A stretch of DNA of 50,250 nt from an uncultured Rhodospirillales bacterium (GCA_903845065.1 CAIMWH010000277.1:1-50250); one strand, 5' to 3'. Shown: positions 40,948 to 48,916, numbered from the stretch's first letter. Made by a program: numbers and translations. Notes: a model not told the origin generated them from the letters alone.

Positions 40948-41348
40948 CACGCAACCGCCCCTTCGTACGCCGCCCACGCCACCGGGGTCTCGCGGATCAG
41001 CACCTTCAGCCAGGTGACCGCCTGGCCGCCTGCCCCCATCACCCCGGCGCGCAGTGCGTCGGCGAGCAGGGTGTGGATGTGGTGGGCCATGAACTCGGTG
41101 GTGGTGTTCTGGCCGGCGAACTGCGGCTTTTCGTCGAGGTTGCTGTAGTCCACCGTATCGAGCACCCGGCGCAGCTCGATCTTGGCGAGGCCGATATCGA
41201 TGAGCAGGTTGAGATGGTCGAGCTTGGGGGCACGGAACTCGGCTTCCACCGCGAAGGTGGCGCCGTGCAGCTTCTGGGCCGGGCCGAACTCGGCGCCGGT
41301 GAAGCTGTGGGCGATCATGATGTGGTCGCAAACGGTCAGGCTGAACAT
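40947..41348 (-). CDS. 6-pyruvoyl-tetrahydropterin synthase/QueD-like protein with altered active site
   Basis: A 133-residue tunnelling-fold protein. The layout follows PTPS: IMIAHSF (His14, first zinc ligand), KLHGATF (His28, second ligand) and TTTEFMAHHIHTLL with Glu85, the residue that anchors the pterin ring. Three catalytic features are changed: the CxxxHGH motif reads AQKLHGA, so the Cys and the third zinc His are both Ala; the Asp-His pair reads Asp67-Tyr68. It may therefore bind a pterin-like compound without standard catalysis, or do new chemistry. It is translationally linked to the glycosyltransferase. Confidence 0.8.
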   Translation of the reverse strand: MFSLTVCDHIMIAHSFTGAEFGPAQKLHGATFAVEAEFRAPKLDHLNLLIDIGLAKIELRRVLDTVDYSNLDEKPQFAGQNTTTEFMAHHIHTLLADALRAGVMGAGGQAVTWLKVLIRETPVAWAAYEGAVA

Positions 41349-41351
41349 GAG

Positions 41352-42296
41352 CTATTCCTCGTAGGTGACGACATGGCACAGGCCGCCGGCGAGCAGGCCG
41401 GGCATGCGATGGGGCAGGTGGGCGAAGGGCACGGTCTGGTCGAGCAGCGCGTCCAGCAACGGATCGGCGAGCAGGCCCAGCGCCATGGCGAGGCGCTCGC
41501 CGTGGCTGCGCCGGCCGCGCATGGCGGGCGACACGCTTCCCACCTGGGAGGAGAGCAGGCGCAGGCGCCGCGCGTGGAAGGCCGCGCCGAGGGGGAGGGC
41601 AGGGGTGCGATCGCCGAACCAGCTTGCCTCGATAATGCGGGCCTCGAAGGCGGCGCTGGCGAGTGCGGTGCGCAGTCCGGCCTCGCTGCCCGAGGCATGG
41701 ATGATGAGTTCCTGCTCGCCGGGGGCTGCGTCGGGGGTGGCGAAGGCGGCGCCGAAGCGGTGGGCGAGCGGCGCGCGGGTGGCGTCGATATCCACCATCG
41801 TTACCGTCGCGGCCGGCAGTTTCGCCAGGAGATAGGCCACGCACAGACCCACCACGCCGGCGCCGATCACCATCATCCGCTCGCCGGGCAGGGGGGCTGC
41901 GTCCCACACGATGTTGAGCGCGGTTTCCATGTTGGCGGCCAGCACGGCGCGGCGATCCGGCACGGCGTCGGGGATGGCGATGCACATGGCGGCGGGGGCG
42001 TTGAACCGGTCCTGGTGCGGGTGCAGCACGAACACCCGCTGCCCGGCCCCGGTGACGCCGGCCACGCTGTAGCCGTACTTCACCGGGAACGGGAAATCGC
42101 CGCCCATGAGGGGCGCGCGCATGGTGAGAAACTGGCTCGGCGGCACGCGACCGGCGAACACGGTGGCTTCGGTGCCGCGCGAGATGCCGGAGGCCCGGGC
42201 GTCCACCCTTGTTTCGCCGGCGGCCGGTGGGGACAGGGGTTCGTCGCGCAATACGCCCTGGCCGGCGGCGATGGTCCAGAAGGCGCGCGCGGTCAT
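41352..42296 (-). CDS. Zinc-less MDR-family dehydrogenase (BchC-like)
   Basis: A 314-residue medium-chain dehydrogenase-like protein. The Rossmann motif MVIGAGVVGLCVAYLLA lies near residue 142. In the catalytic half, ASGISRGTEATVF replaces the Cys-containing zinc motif and VKYGYSVAG replaces GHE, so both zinc ligands are lost. The GISRGTE and FPFPVKYGY pattern resembles bacteriochlorophyllide dehydrogenase BchC, as I recall it, but no other bch gene is near. It probably oxidises or reduces a side-chain hydroxyl with NAD(P). It lies between a reductase and a PTPS-like gene with almost no spacing. Confidence 0.82.
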   Translation of the reverse strand: MTARAFWTIAAGQGVLRDEPLSPPAAGETRVDARASGISRGTEATVFAGRVPPSQFLTMRAPLMGGDFPFPVKYGYSVAGVTGAGQRVFVLHPHQDRFNAPAAMCIAIPDAVPDRRAVLAANMETALNIVWDAAPLPGERMMVIGAGVVGLCVAYLLAKLPAATVTMVDIDATRAPLAHRFGAAFATPDAAPGEQELIIHASGSEAGLRTALASAAFEARIIEASWFGDRTPALPLGAAFHARRLRLLSSQVGSVSPAMRGRRSHGERLAMALGLLADPLLDALLDQTVPFAHLPHRMPGLLAGGLCHVVTYEE

Positions 42297-43030
42297 GCCG
42301 GTGGGCTCGCGGCGAGGTCGATATCGAACAGCACGTCAGCGCCGAGGCGGTGGACGGCCCAGTCGAGCCGGCGGCCGTCCTTCGGGGTGGCCACGCCATC
42401 CAGGGTGAAGGCCGGAATGCCGGCGCCCAGCAGCAACGGCGCCACCGTCACATGCAGCCGGTCCAGCAGGCCGGCGGCGAGGAAGCGCGATACCGTCAGC
42501 CCGCCGCCCTCGATGAAAACGCGCGCCAGGTCACGCGCATGCAGTGCCGCCAGCGCTGCGGCGAGATCGATGCCGCCCGGCGCGCGGGGCACCCCGATCA
42601 CCTCAGCCTGCCCAGGCGCGGGGGCGTCGGCGCGATCGGCGGCGCAGAGGATCAGGGTGCGCGGACCACTGGTGAAAATGCGATGATGCGGCCCCAGCCG
42701 CCGCTCGGTATCCAGCACCACGCGCACCGGGGACGGGCCGCTGCACAGCCGCGTGGTCAGCAGCGGGTCATCGGCGCGCACGGTGCCGGCGCCCACCAGC
42801 ACGGCGTCAAACAGGGCGCGCAGGCGGTGCGTGTGCAGGATGTCCTCGGGGCCGCTGATCCAGAACGACGCGCCGCTGGCGGTGGCGATCTTGCCGTCCA
42901 GCGTCTGGGCGATACGGCCGAGCACCAGCGGGCCGCGCAGCAGCGGGGCGTAGAGCGACAATGGGCCAGCCGCGCCGGGCGCACGCGCCAGCACGTCCCG
43001 CCAGGTCGCCTCGTCGTCATCATCCCGCAT
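42293..43030 (-). CDS. RibD-type reductase (dihydrofolate reductase fold)
   Basis: A 245-residue RibD C-terminal-domain protein. IAQTLDGKIATASGASFWIS, HTHRLRALFDAVLVGAGTV, DDPLLTTR and the C-terminal VFIEGGGLTVSRFLAAGLLD are classical for the NADPH-dependent pyrimidine reductase of riboflavin synthesis. The deaminase half is missing, so it is a stand-alone reductase used with a pteridine, folate or flavin-like intermediate. It is the first gene of the operon; an ATG ten codons upstream is also possible. Its stop overlaps the MDR gene start by four bases. Confidence 0.88.
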   Translation of the reverse strand: MRDDDDEATWRDVLARAPGAAGPLSLYAPLLRGPLVLGRIAQTLDGKIATASGASFWISGPEDILHTHRLRALFDAVLVGAGTVRADDPLLTTRLCSGPSPVRVVLDTERRLGPHHRIFTSGPRTLILCAADRADAPAPGQAEVIGVPRAPGGIDLAAALAALHARDLARVFIEGGGLTVSRFLAAGLLDRLHVTVAPLLLGAGIPAFTLDGVATPKDGRRLDWAVHRLGADVLFDIDLAASPPA

Positions 43031-43069
43031 AGCGGGCCGCGTAGCACCACGGCAGCGCAAAGACCAGCG

Positions 43070-43465
43070 TCAGGCGCGCGCGGACAACGCGATCCCGTGG
43101 GCGATGCCCTGCCCGGAGGGCGCACTGTGGCCGCCGCGCGCGGTGTAGCGGTTGGCCTCCCCGCCTCGCGCGCGGCGCGCCGCCTGGGCCGCGCTGGCGA
43201 TCAGGCCGATCACCCGCCCCTGCGCCGCCAGGCCGCGCTCCAGCCAGGCGCGGTTCTCCTGGGCCAACACATCAAGCCGCAGCGCCGCCGGATGCCGTCG
43301 CTCGCTGGGCGCGGCCGGACGGAGGGCGGTCAGCGCCTGCACCACGCGGGCCTTCTCCGGTTCCAGCGCCGCCGCCGCGCGCAAATCCATCGCCGCAAGG
43401 GCGGCGTTCTCGCGCTCCAGCACCGCGATCGCCGCCGCCACCGCCGCCAGCCAGGCCGTACTCAT
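43070..43465 (-). CDS. flgN: FlgN-like flagellar protein
   Basis: A 131-residue, mostly helical protein directly behind flgJ and overlapping it (ATGA). It opens MSTAWLAAVAAAIAVLEREN and has LRLDVLAQENRAWLERGLAA, a Leu-rich coiled coil like FlgN export chaperones, which guard the hook-associated proteins FlgK and FlgL before secretion. The tail (about 115-131) is rich in Gly and Ala and looks disordered. The assignment rests on operon position and helical pattern more than on a firm motif. Confidence 0.65.
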   Translation of the reverse strand: MSTAWLAAVAAAIAVLERENAALAAMDLRAAAALEPEKARVVQALTALRPAAPSERRHPAALRLDVLAQENRAWLERGLAAQGRVIGLIASAAQAARRARGGEANRYTARGGHSAPSGQGIAHGIALSARA

Positions 43466-43782
43466 TTGCCGTCTCCCTGTTGTTGTTCCTGCATACGCAG
43501 CATCTGGTTGAACACCGGCATCGCGAGCCCGAGCCCGCCATGGCCGGCCATCTGCTTGGCCACGGCCTGGGTCAGCATGGGCCGCCACATCTCCTCGCCG
43601 CTGCCGCCGCCGAACATCCCCTTGCCGGCATCGCCGCCGTCGATCTGGATGGTGTCGAACATCGGTTGCAGCAGGGCGCCGAGCGCCATCGCCTCGAAAT
43701 CCTGCGCCGCCTTCCAGGCCTTGGCGCCCTGCGGGGTGGCAAGCTGGGCGGGATCGGGCGTGGCGGTGTGCTGGATGTTCAT
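43462..43782 (-). CDS. flgJ: FlgJ-like rod-binding protein (N-terminal domain only)
   Basis: A 106-residue protein equal to the FlgJ N-terminal rod-binding domain: AKAWKAAQDFEAMALGALLQ, then GGSGEEMWRPMLTQAVAKQM and GLGLAMPVFNQMLR. The muramidase domain found in enterobacterial FlgJ is absent, as is usual in alphaproteobacteria, where a separate hydrolase opens the wall. It scaffolds assembly of the flagellar rod. It overlaps flgI by four bases. Confidence 0.88.
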   Translation of the reverse strand: MNIQHTATPDPAQLATPQGAKAWKAAQDFEAMALGALLQPMFDTIQIDGGDAGKGMFGGGSGEEMWRPMLTQAVAKQMAGHGGLGLAMPVFNQMLRMQEQQQGDGK

Positions 43783-44891
43783 CGCACCTGGAGTTCCGCC
43801 TGGAGTGCACCCGCCGCCTTGATCGACTGGAGGATGGAGATCATATCGCGCGGCCCCACGCCGAGGGCGTTGAGGCTCGCCACCAGGTCCCTTAGGGTGA
43901 CGTTGGCGTTGAGGATGCCGAGTTTCTTGTCGGCGCCGTCATCCACCTGCACGTTGGTGCGCCCCACCGTGGTGGTGGTGCCGTTCGACAACGGGCCGGG
44001 CTGGCTCACCTCCGGCGTTTCGGTGACGCGGATGGTAAGGTTGCCCTGGGCGATGGCGACGGTGCTGACGCGCACATTGGCGCCCATCACGATGGTGCCG
44101 CTGGCTTCGTCGATCACCACCACGGCGGCGTTGTCGGGCTGCACCCGCAAATCCTCGATGCGTGCGAGGGCCTCGATCACATCGCGCCCGGCGAGGTCCA
44201 CCGCCACCGTGCGCGGGTCGATCGCCTTGGCCGGGGTACCGCCGAGGGCGGTGTTCACCGCGGCGGCCATCCGGCGCGCGGTGGTAAGGTCCGGGTTGCG
44301 CAGGCCGAGGCGGATGGCGGTTTTGTTGGCCAACAGGTAGCCGACCTCCTTTTCCACCGTCGCCCCGTTGGCGATGCGCCCCGCGGTGGGCACGTTGCGG
44401 GTGACCGAGGCGTTGGCGCCGCGTGCCGAAATCGCCCCGGTGGCGATCGCGCCCTGCGCCACCGCGTACACCTCCCCGTCGGCCGCCAGCAGCGGGGTGA
44501 CCAGCAGCATGCCGCCGGTGAGGTCCTTGGCATCGCCCAGGGCGGACACCGCGACGTCAATCCGGCTGCCGCTGCGCACGAAGGCGGGCAGGCTGGCGGT
44601 CACCATCACTGCGGCGACATTCTTGGTTTGCAGCTTGGCGGCCTGGTCACGGGTGTTCACGCCGAGGCGCTCCAGCATGCCGATGAGGGACTGGCGGGTG
44701 AAAATCGCCGAATCGAGCTTGTCGCCGGTGCCGTTGAGGCCAACCACCAGGCCGTAGCCGACGAGCTGGTTGTCACGGACGCCCTCGACGTCCGCGATGT
44801 CCTTGATGCGCACCTGGGCCTGGGCGGCCGATGCGGCGAGCATCAGCAGCGGGATCAGCCAGCAGAACCGTCGTAGCGTGTCGTCAACCAT
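43779..44891 (-). CDS. flgI: Flagellar P-ring protein FlgI
   Basis: A 370-residue periplasmic protein with a signal peptide (LIPLLMLAASAAQA). The mature start QVRIKDIADVEGVRDNQLVG is the family signature, with NVAAVMVTASLPAF and SRIDVAVSALGDAKDL following. FlgI forms the P ring around the flagellar rod in the peptidoglycan layer. It heads the flgI-flgJ-flgN operon; a sigma-54 promoter lies 36 bases upstream. It is divergent from fliX, which regulates this class of genes in Caulobacter. Confidence 0.96.
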   Translation of the reverse strand: MVDDTLRRFCWLIPLLMLAASAAQAQVRIKDIADVEGVRDNQLVGYGLVVGLNGTGDKLDSAIFTRQSLIGMLERLGVNTRDQAAKLQTKNVAAVMVTASLPAFVRSGSRIDVAVSALGDAKDLTGGMLLVTPLLAADGEVYAVAQGAIATGAISARGANASVTRNVPTAGRIANGATVEKEVGYLLANKTAIRLGLRNPDLTTARRMAAAVNTALGGTPAKAIDPRTVAVDLAGRDVIEALARIEDLRVQPDNAAVVVIDEASGTIVMGANVRVSTVAIAQGNLTIRVTETPEVSQPGPLSNGTTTTVGRTNVQVDDGADKKLGILNANVTLRDLVASLNALGVGPRDMISILQSIKAAGALQAELQVR

Positions 44892-44926
44892 TACACGTCA
44901 AACTCACACCGTGATCACCATCGTGA

Positions 44927-44942
44927 GGCAAGACATGTGCCA
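44927..44942 (-). promoter_or_regulatory. Sigma-54 (RpoN) promoter of flgI
   Basis: On the minus strand the sequence reads TGGCACATGTCTTGCC. TGGCAC and TTGC are the -24 and -12 elements, and the GG and GC are separated by exactly ten bases, as sigma-54 promoters require. The start of transcription would lie near 44915, giving a leader of about 24 bases before flgI. Caulobacter ring and hook genes are sigma-54-dependent, in agreement. Confidence 0.8.
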
Positions 44943-45034
44943 GCCCCGCCGCGCCGAAATCCGCCCCGCTTGCCCTGCCGGGGGTCGGCATATGCTGCCG
45001 GGCGGCACGCTGTGCCGCCCCGGAGGTGTCTGAG

Positions 45035-45433
45035 ATGTCGATTATCCAGGCGTTGTTCGGCCCCTCGGCGATGCCGCCGCGCCGGACGGCAGGCGGCGGC
45101 GGGGCCTTCAGGCTGCCCGAGGAGTCGCATGGTGCGGCGCGGGCCATGATTCCGCGCGGAACAGTATCACTATCCGCACTGATCGCCCTGCAATCCGAAG
45201 ACGAGCCGGTGGAGGATCGCGAAGCGCGGCGCCATGGCCAGGATGTGCTGGCCGAGCTTGCCGCCCTGCACAAGGCGTTACTTAATGATACCAATGGCGT
45301 GCGAGACCTGCGGCCACTCGCGGCGCTCACCGCCGAACTACCCGCTCCGGCGCGGGACCCGCGGCTCGGCGAGGCCGTCGCGGCGATCCGCCTGCGCGCC
45401 CGAGTCGAGCTGGCGCGATATTCGACAGGTTGA
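45035..45433 (+). CDS. fliX: Flagellar assembly regulator FliX
   Basis: A 132-residue protein whose core SLSALIALQSEDEPVEDREA, RRHGQDVLAELAALHKALL and end DPRLGEAVAAIRLRARVELA match FliX of Caulobacter and relatives. FliX acts with the enhancer-binding protein FlbD to link flagellar assembly to sigma-54-dependent transcription. The start at 45035 follows GGAGG by eight bases; a GTG three codons earlier is inferior. The location divergent from flgI is the same in other alphaproteobacteria. Its stop falls four bases into the possible long dksA frame. Confidence 0.88.
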   Translation: MSIIQALFGPSAMPPRRTAGGGGAFRLPEESHGAARAMIPRGTVSLSALIALQSEDEPVEDREARRHGQDVLAELAALHKALLNDTNGVRDLRPLAALTAELPAPARDPRLGEAVAAIRLRARVELARYSTG

Positions 45434-45552
45434 TTAAAAAGGTCGGACCAAACGGAGAATTCATACAGGACCCCTTGGCGCACCGTCAGCCCACCGTTAT
45501 AAGCCGCCCGGACTTACCCCCCTCCGCCCCGCGGCGGAGCGCGGTCGAAACG

Positions 45553-45987
45553 ATGCAGGATCGCCAGCCGATGATGGTCACACTGCCGCATGACTACCGA
45601 CCCTCCGATGAGGAGGAGTTCATGAATCCGCTACAGATCGAGTATTTTCGCCAGAAGTTGTTGAGATGGCGCTCCGATCTGCTCCGCGAGGCGGATGGCA
45701 CGCTCGCCAGCCTCTCGGAAGGCGGTATCCACGAATCGGACATCACCGATCGTGCCAGCGTGGAGACCGACCGTGCGCTTGAGCTGCGCACCCGGGACCG
45801 CGCGCGCAAGCTGATCTCCAAGATCGACCAGGCCCTCCAGCGCGTCGAGAACGGCAGCTACGGGTTCTGCGAGGAGAGCGGCGAGCCGATCGGCCTGCGC
45901 CGGCTTGAGGCACGCCCGATCGCCACCCTGTCGATCGAGGCGCAGGAGCGGCATGAGCGCATGGAGCGGGTTCACCGCGACGACTGA
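45553..45987 (+). CDS. dksA: DksA/TraR-family RNA polymerase-binding protein
   Basis: A 144-residue DksA. EFMNPLQIEYFRQKLLRWRS opens the coiled coil, DRASVETDRALELRTRDRAR follows, and GSYGFCEESGEPIGLRRLEA is the remains of the zinc finger; only one Cys is kept, which is normal in alphaproteobacteria. It enters the secondary channel of RNA polymerase and works with ppGpp. The true start is uncertain: this ATG, one 18 bases later, or a TTG at 45430 overlapping the fliX stop. The chosen one gives the length usual for the family. Confidence 0.88.
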   Translation: MQDRQPMMVTLPHDYRPSDEEEFMNPLQIEYFRQKLLRWRSDLLREADGTLASLSEGGIHESDITDRASVETDRALELRTRDRARKLISKIDQALQRVENGSYGFCEESGEPIGLRRLEARPIATLSIEAQERHERMERVHRDD

Positions 45988-46016
45988 TCTTCCGCGCAGG
46001 CGCTTCTCCGACTAGA

Positions 46017-46048
46017 GTGATGTCAAGGCCTCGCAATGAGGTCATCAC
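46017..46048. promoter_or_regulatory. Imperfect inverted repeat before the sugar-binding protein gene
   Basis: GTGATG (46017-46022) pairs with CATCAC (46043-46048), with CCTC/GAGG inside and a bulge on the left side. It lies 15 bases before the start codon, next to the ribosome-binding site CGGAGGA. It could be an operator or a leader hairpin. Confidence 0.35.
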
Positions 46049-46063
46049 TCCGGAGGATCGCCC

Positions 46064-47389
46064 ATGCTGCGCCGTCGTCACCTTCTGCAAGCCACCGCGG
46101 GCATGCTTGCCGCGCCCGCCATCGTCGAGTCGGTGGGTGCCGCCACGCCGTTCGACTGGAAGCAGTTCAAGGGCTCCAAGATCGAGGTGAACTACCAGCT
46201 CTCGCCGCGCGCCGACGTGGCCAAGGCGAGCATGAAGGCGTTCGAGGAACTTACCGGCATCCGCGTCGGCTTCGAGCAGATCCCCGAGCAGCAGCAGCGC
46301 CCCAAGGCGGCGCTCGAAATGGCGTCCGGTCACCCTAGCTTCGATGTGCTGCAGATCGCGATGCACGTGCAGAAGCGCCAGGTGGAGGCCGCCCACTGGA
46401 TGGAGGACCTAAACCCCTACATCAAGGACCCGACCCTCACCAATCCGGATTTCGATCTCGCCGACTTCTCCAAGCCCTCGATGGCGGTGGGTACCGCGGC
46501 TGACGGCAAGATGACGGCTGTCCCGTACAACCAGGACCTGTTCATCCTGTTCTACAACAAGGCCCTGCTCGCCGAGGCCGGCTTCAGCGGCCCGCCCAAG
46601 ACGTTCGACGAACTCTACAGCATGGCCAAGAAGATGACGGACCCGGCCAAGGGCGTGTACGGCTTCGTCGGCCGCGGCATCAAGAACGCCAACGTGGTGC
46701 TCTATGACACCTTCCTGCTCGGCTACGACCAGGAGACGGTGACGCCGGACGGCAAGAAGCTGCTCACTGATACGCCCAAGGCGATCGCGGCGGCGCAGTT
46801 CTACCAGAAGCTGATGCGCGATTGCGGCCCGCCGGGCTCGGTCGGCTTCAACTGGAACGAGGCGCAGACCAGCTTCATGCAGGGCCGCGCGGCGATGTGG
46901 ATCGATGGCATCGGCTTCTCGGCCCCGCTGCTCGATCCCGCCAAGTCCCGCATCACCGACAAGGTGGGCTTCGCGGCCGTTCCCGCCGGCCCCAATGCCC
47001 ACAACACCGCGACGTTCATCGATGGCATCGGTGTGCCCGCCGGCGCCAAGAACAAGAAGGCGGGGTGGTACTTCTGCCAGTTCGCCGCCAGCAAGGAGTC
47101 GATGAAGGAGATCCTGCGCTCGGGCTCCGGCACGCCGCCGCGCTCGACCGCCTATAACGACCCCGACGTGCAGAAGAACGGCAAGTTCCCCAAGGACTGG
47201 TTCGAAGCCACGCTGGCCAGCCTCAAGATCGCCCGCGCGGGGCTGCCGGTGATCGTGCCGGTGACCGAGTTCCGCGATACCATCGGCATCGGCCTGACCA
47301 ACATCGTCGGCGGCGCGGATGCGGCGACCGAGCTGAAGAAGGCCACCGAGACGTTCCAGCCGATCCTGGACAAGGCCAACGCCGGCTAA
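46064..47389 (+). CDS. ABC transporter extracellular solute-binding protein, family 1 (sugar type)
   Basis: A 441-residue periplasmic binding protein. MLRRRHLLQATAGMLAAPAI is a twin-arginine-type signal. The mature protein shows AFEELTGIRVGFEQIPEQQQ, YNQDLFILFYNKALLAEAGF, PKTFDELYSMAKKMTD and GRAAMWIDGIGF, typical of MalE/UgpB-like sugar or polyol binding proteins. No permease or ATPase gene is beside it; a terminator follows within 30 bases of the stop, so it is expressed alone. CGGAGGA precedes the start. Confidence 0.93.
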   Translation: MLRRRHLLQATAGMLAAPAIVESVGAATPFDWKQFKGSKIEVNYQLSPRADVAKASMKAFEELTGIRVGFEQIPEQQQRPKAALEMASGHPSFDVLQIAMHVQKRQVEAAHWMEDLNPYIKDPTLTNPDFDLADFSKPSMAVGTAADGKMTAVPYNQDLFILFYNKALLAEAGFSGPPKTFDELYSMAKKMTDPAKGVYGFVGRGIKNANVVLYDTFLLGYDQETVTPDGKKLLTDTPKAIAAAQFYQKLMRDCGPPGSVGFNWNEAQTSFMQGRAAMWIDGIGFSAPLLDPAKSRITDKVGFAAVPAGPNAHNTATFIDGIGVPAGAKNKKAGWYFCQFAASKESMKEILRSGSGTPPRSTAYNDPDVQKNGKFPKDWFEATLASLKIARAGLPVIVPVTEFRDTIGIGLTNIVGGADAATELKKATETFQPILDKANAG

Positions 47390-47418
47390 CCGGCGGCACT
47401 ATCCACGTTCGACAGAAG

Positions 47419-47447
47419 AGGCCGATGCGGTTGCACCGGCCTTTTTT
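47419..47447 (+). terminator. Rho-independent terminator after the solute-binding protein gene
   Basis: AGGCCG (47419-47424) pairs with CGGCCT (47437-47442), with an inner TGC/GCA stem and loop GGTT; a run of six T follows (47442-47447). It also faces the convergent alpha/beta hydrolase gene. Confidence 0.85.
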
Positions 47448-47453
47448 GTGCGC

Positions 47454-48407
47454 CTACGCCAGATGCCGGGCCAGGAACGGCGCCAGGACGGCGAGGAACC
47501 CGGTGGTGTTCTGCGACGGCACGCCGTGGGCGCAGTTCGGCACCGTCACCAGTTCGCCCTTCGGCAACGCGTCGCGGAAGCGCTCGGCGGCATCGGGGTC
47601 CAGGATTTCGGAATCCGCACCGCGAACCACCAGCGTGGGCAGGTCGAGCAGCGCCACCTGGTCCAGCGTGAGGTTGTCCTGCAGGCGGCGCCCGGCGAGC
47701 AGGCCGAGGCGGCGCGGCGCCGGGTCGCACTTGCTGATGTATTTGCCGTCGGGGCGTTGCAGCATGTTGTACTTCACCGTGCGCTCGATGTGGGCGCGGG
47801 TGCGGTAGGGGTCATATTTCTGCACATTGGCGATGAAGGCCTCGAGGTCATCGAACTCCTCGTTGGCGCGCACGAAGCCGGCGATGGCGCTGCGGCCGGC
47901 CTCGGAGATTTCCGGGCCGATATCCACCACCACCAGGCCGCGCAGGCGGGCGCCGGCGTCCCGGGCGAGCAGCATGGCGTTGCGCCCGCCCATGGAGTGC
48001 CCGGCCACCACCGGGCGATCCAGCCCCATGGCGGCGATGAAGGCGGCGGCATCCTCGGCCATGGTGGCGTTGGAATAATCGACATCGCGGGCCCACTCGC
48101 TGTCGCCGTGGCCGCGCTGGTCGAGCGCCAGCACCCGATAGTGTTGTGCCAGGCTGAGGCTCACCAGGTCCCACGAATGGGCGGACTGGTGGCCGCCGTG
48201 CAGCAGCACGACGGGCGGCGCGTCGGGGACGCCCCAGTCGAGGTAATGGAAGCGGTGATGGCGCAGCACGATGTTGCCGGAGCGATAGGCGGTGCGCGGC
48301 GCGTGCGGAATGCCAAGGTCGGCGGCGCTGGCGAGCAGGCTGGCGAACTCGTCGGTGCCGGTCATGTCCAGGGCCGCGGCGTCGGCCGCGAAGGTGTTGA
48401 GGAACAT
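47454..48407 (-). CDS. Alpha/beta-fold hydrolase
   Basis: A 317-residue alpha/beta hydrolase. VVLLHGGHQSAHSWD is the oxyanion region, LALDQRGHGDSEW follows, VVAGHSMGGRNAML carries the nucleophile Ser, VVRGADSEILDPD the acid, and VPNCAHGVPSQN the catalytic His. The order suits an esterase, lactonase or C-C hydrolase; it is too general to name a substrate. The N-terminal 45 residues before the core are extended compared with small esterases. It is convergent with the binding-protein gene and divergent from the RidA gene. Confidence 0.9.
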   Translation of the reverse strand: MFLNTFAADAAALDMTGTDEFASLLASAADLGIPHAPRTAYRSGNIVLRHHRFHYLDWGVPDAPPVVLLHGGHQSAHSWDLVSLSLAQHYRVLALDQRGHGDSEWARDVDYSNATMAEDAAAFIAAMGLDRPVVAGHSMGGRNAMLLARDAGARLRGLVVVDIGPEISEAGRSAIAGFVRANEEFDDLEAFIANVQKYDPYRTRAHIERTVKYNMLQRPDGKYISKCDPAPRRLGLLAGRRLQDNLTLDQVALLDLPTLVVRGADSEILDPDAAERFRDALPKGELVTVPNCAHGVPSQNTTGFLAVLAPFLARHLA

Positions 48408-48565
48408 CGGGACGTTGCCTTGTTGCGAGCGCAGAGGATGGCAGCGGGGGGAACCGGCGGCAACGTGGGGGCATGGCGGAGGAATGCGGGCCGGGGTGTG
48501 TCTTGCCGCTCAGGCGCTGCGGTCCTACAAGCCGCCATCATCAACCGCATGGGGAGAGTGTACGC

Positions 48566-48916
48566 ATGAGCAAGATCATCCGCACGGAGCCTAATCCGAT
48601 TCTGTCGAAGGCCGTCGAGTACCACGGCTTCGTGTTCCTGCAGGGCTGCACCGCGAAGGACCCCTCGCAGGACATCAAGGGCCAGACCGCGCAGGTTCTC
48701 GCCCTGATCGACGAACTTCTGGAAATCCATGGCACCGACAAGACCCGCATCCTGCAGGCCCAGATCTGGCTGAAGGACATCCGCGATCGCGATGCCATGA
48801 ACTCCCTGTGGTCCGCCTGGCTGCCCAAGGACGGTGCTCCGGCCCGCGCCTGCGTGGAGGCCAACATGGCCGATCCGCGCCTGCTGGTCGAAATCATGGT
48901 TACCTGCTGCAAGTAA
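48566..48916 (+). CDS. RidA/YjgF/UK114-family protein
   Basis: A 116-residue Rid-family protein: LSKAVEYHGFVFLQGCTAKD, QTAQVLALIDELLEIHGTDK, AQIWLKDIRDRDAMNSLWSA, and the C-terminal APARACVEANMADPRLLVEI. The key Arg of deaminases in the family (in PARAC) is present, so it may hydrolyse reactive enamine or imine intermediates. It fits the subgroup of about 115 residues often found with amino-acid or pyrimidine catabolism. GGGGAGAG precedes the start and a strong terminator follows. Confidence 0.92.
   Translation: MSKIIRTEPNPILSKAVEYHGFVFLQGCTAKDPSQDIKGQTAQVLALIDELLEIHGTDKTRILQAQIWLKDIRDRDAMNSLWSAWLPKDGAPARACVEANMADPRLLVEIMVTCCK

Noticed and set aside
41352-42296. Bacteriochlorophyll gene bchC and hence a photosynthesis cluster
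   Set aside because: The resemblance is at family level; no other bch, puf or crt gene is present, and the neighbours point to a pteridine-like pathway.
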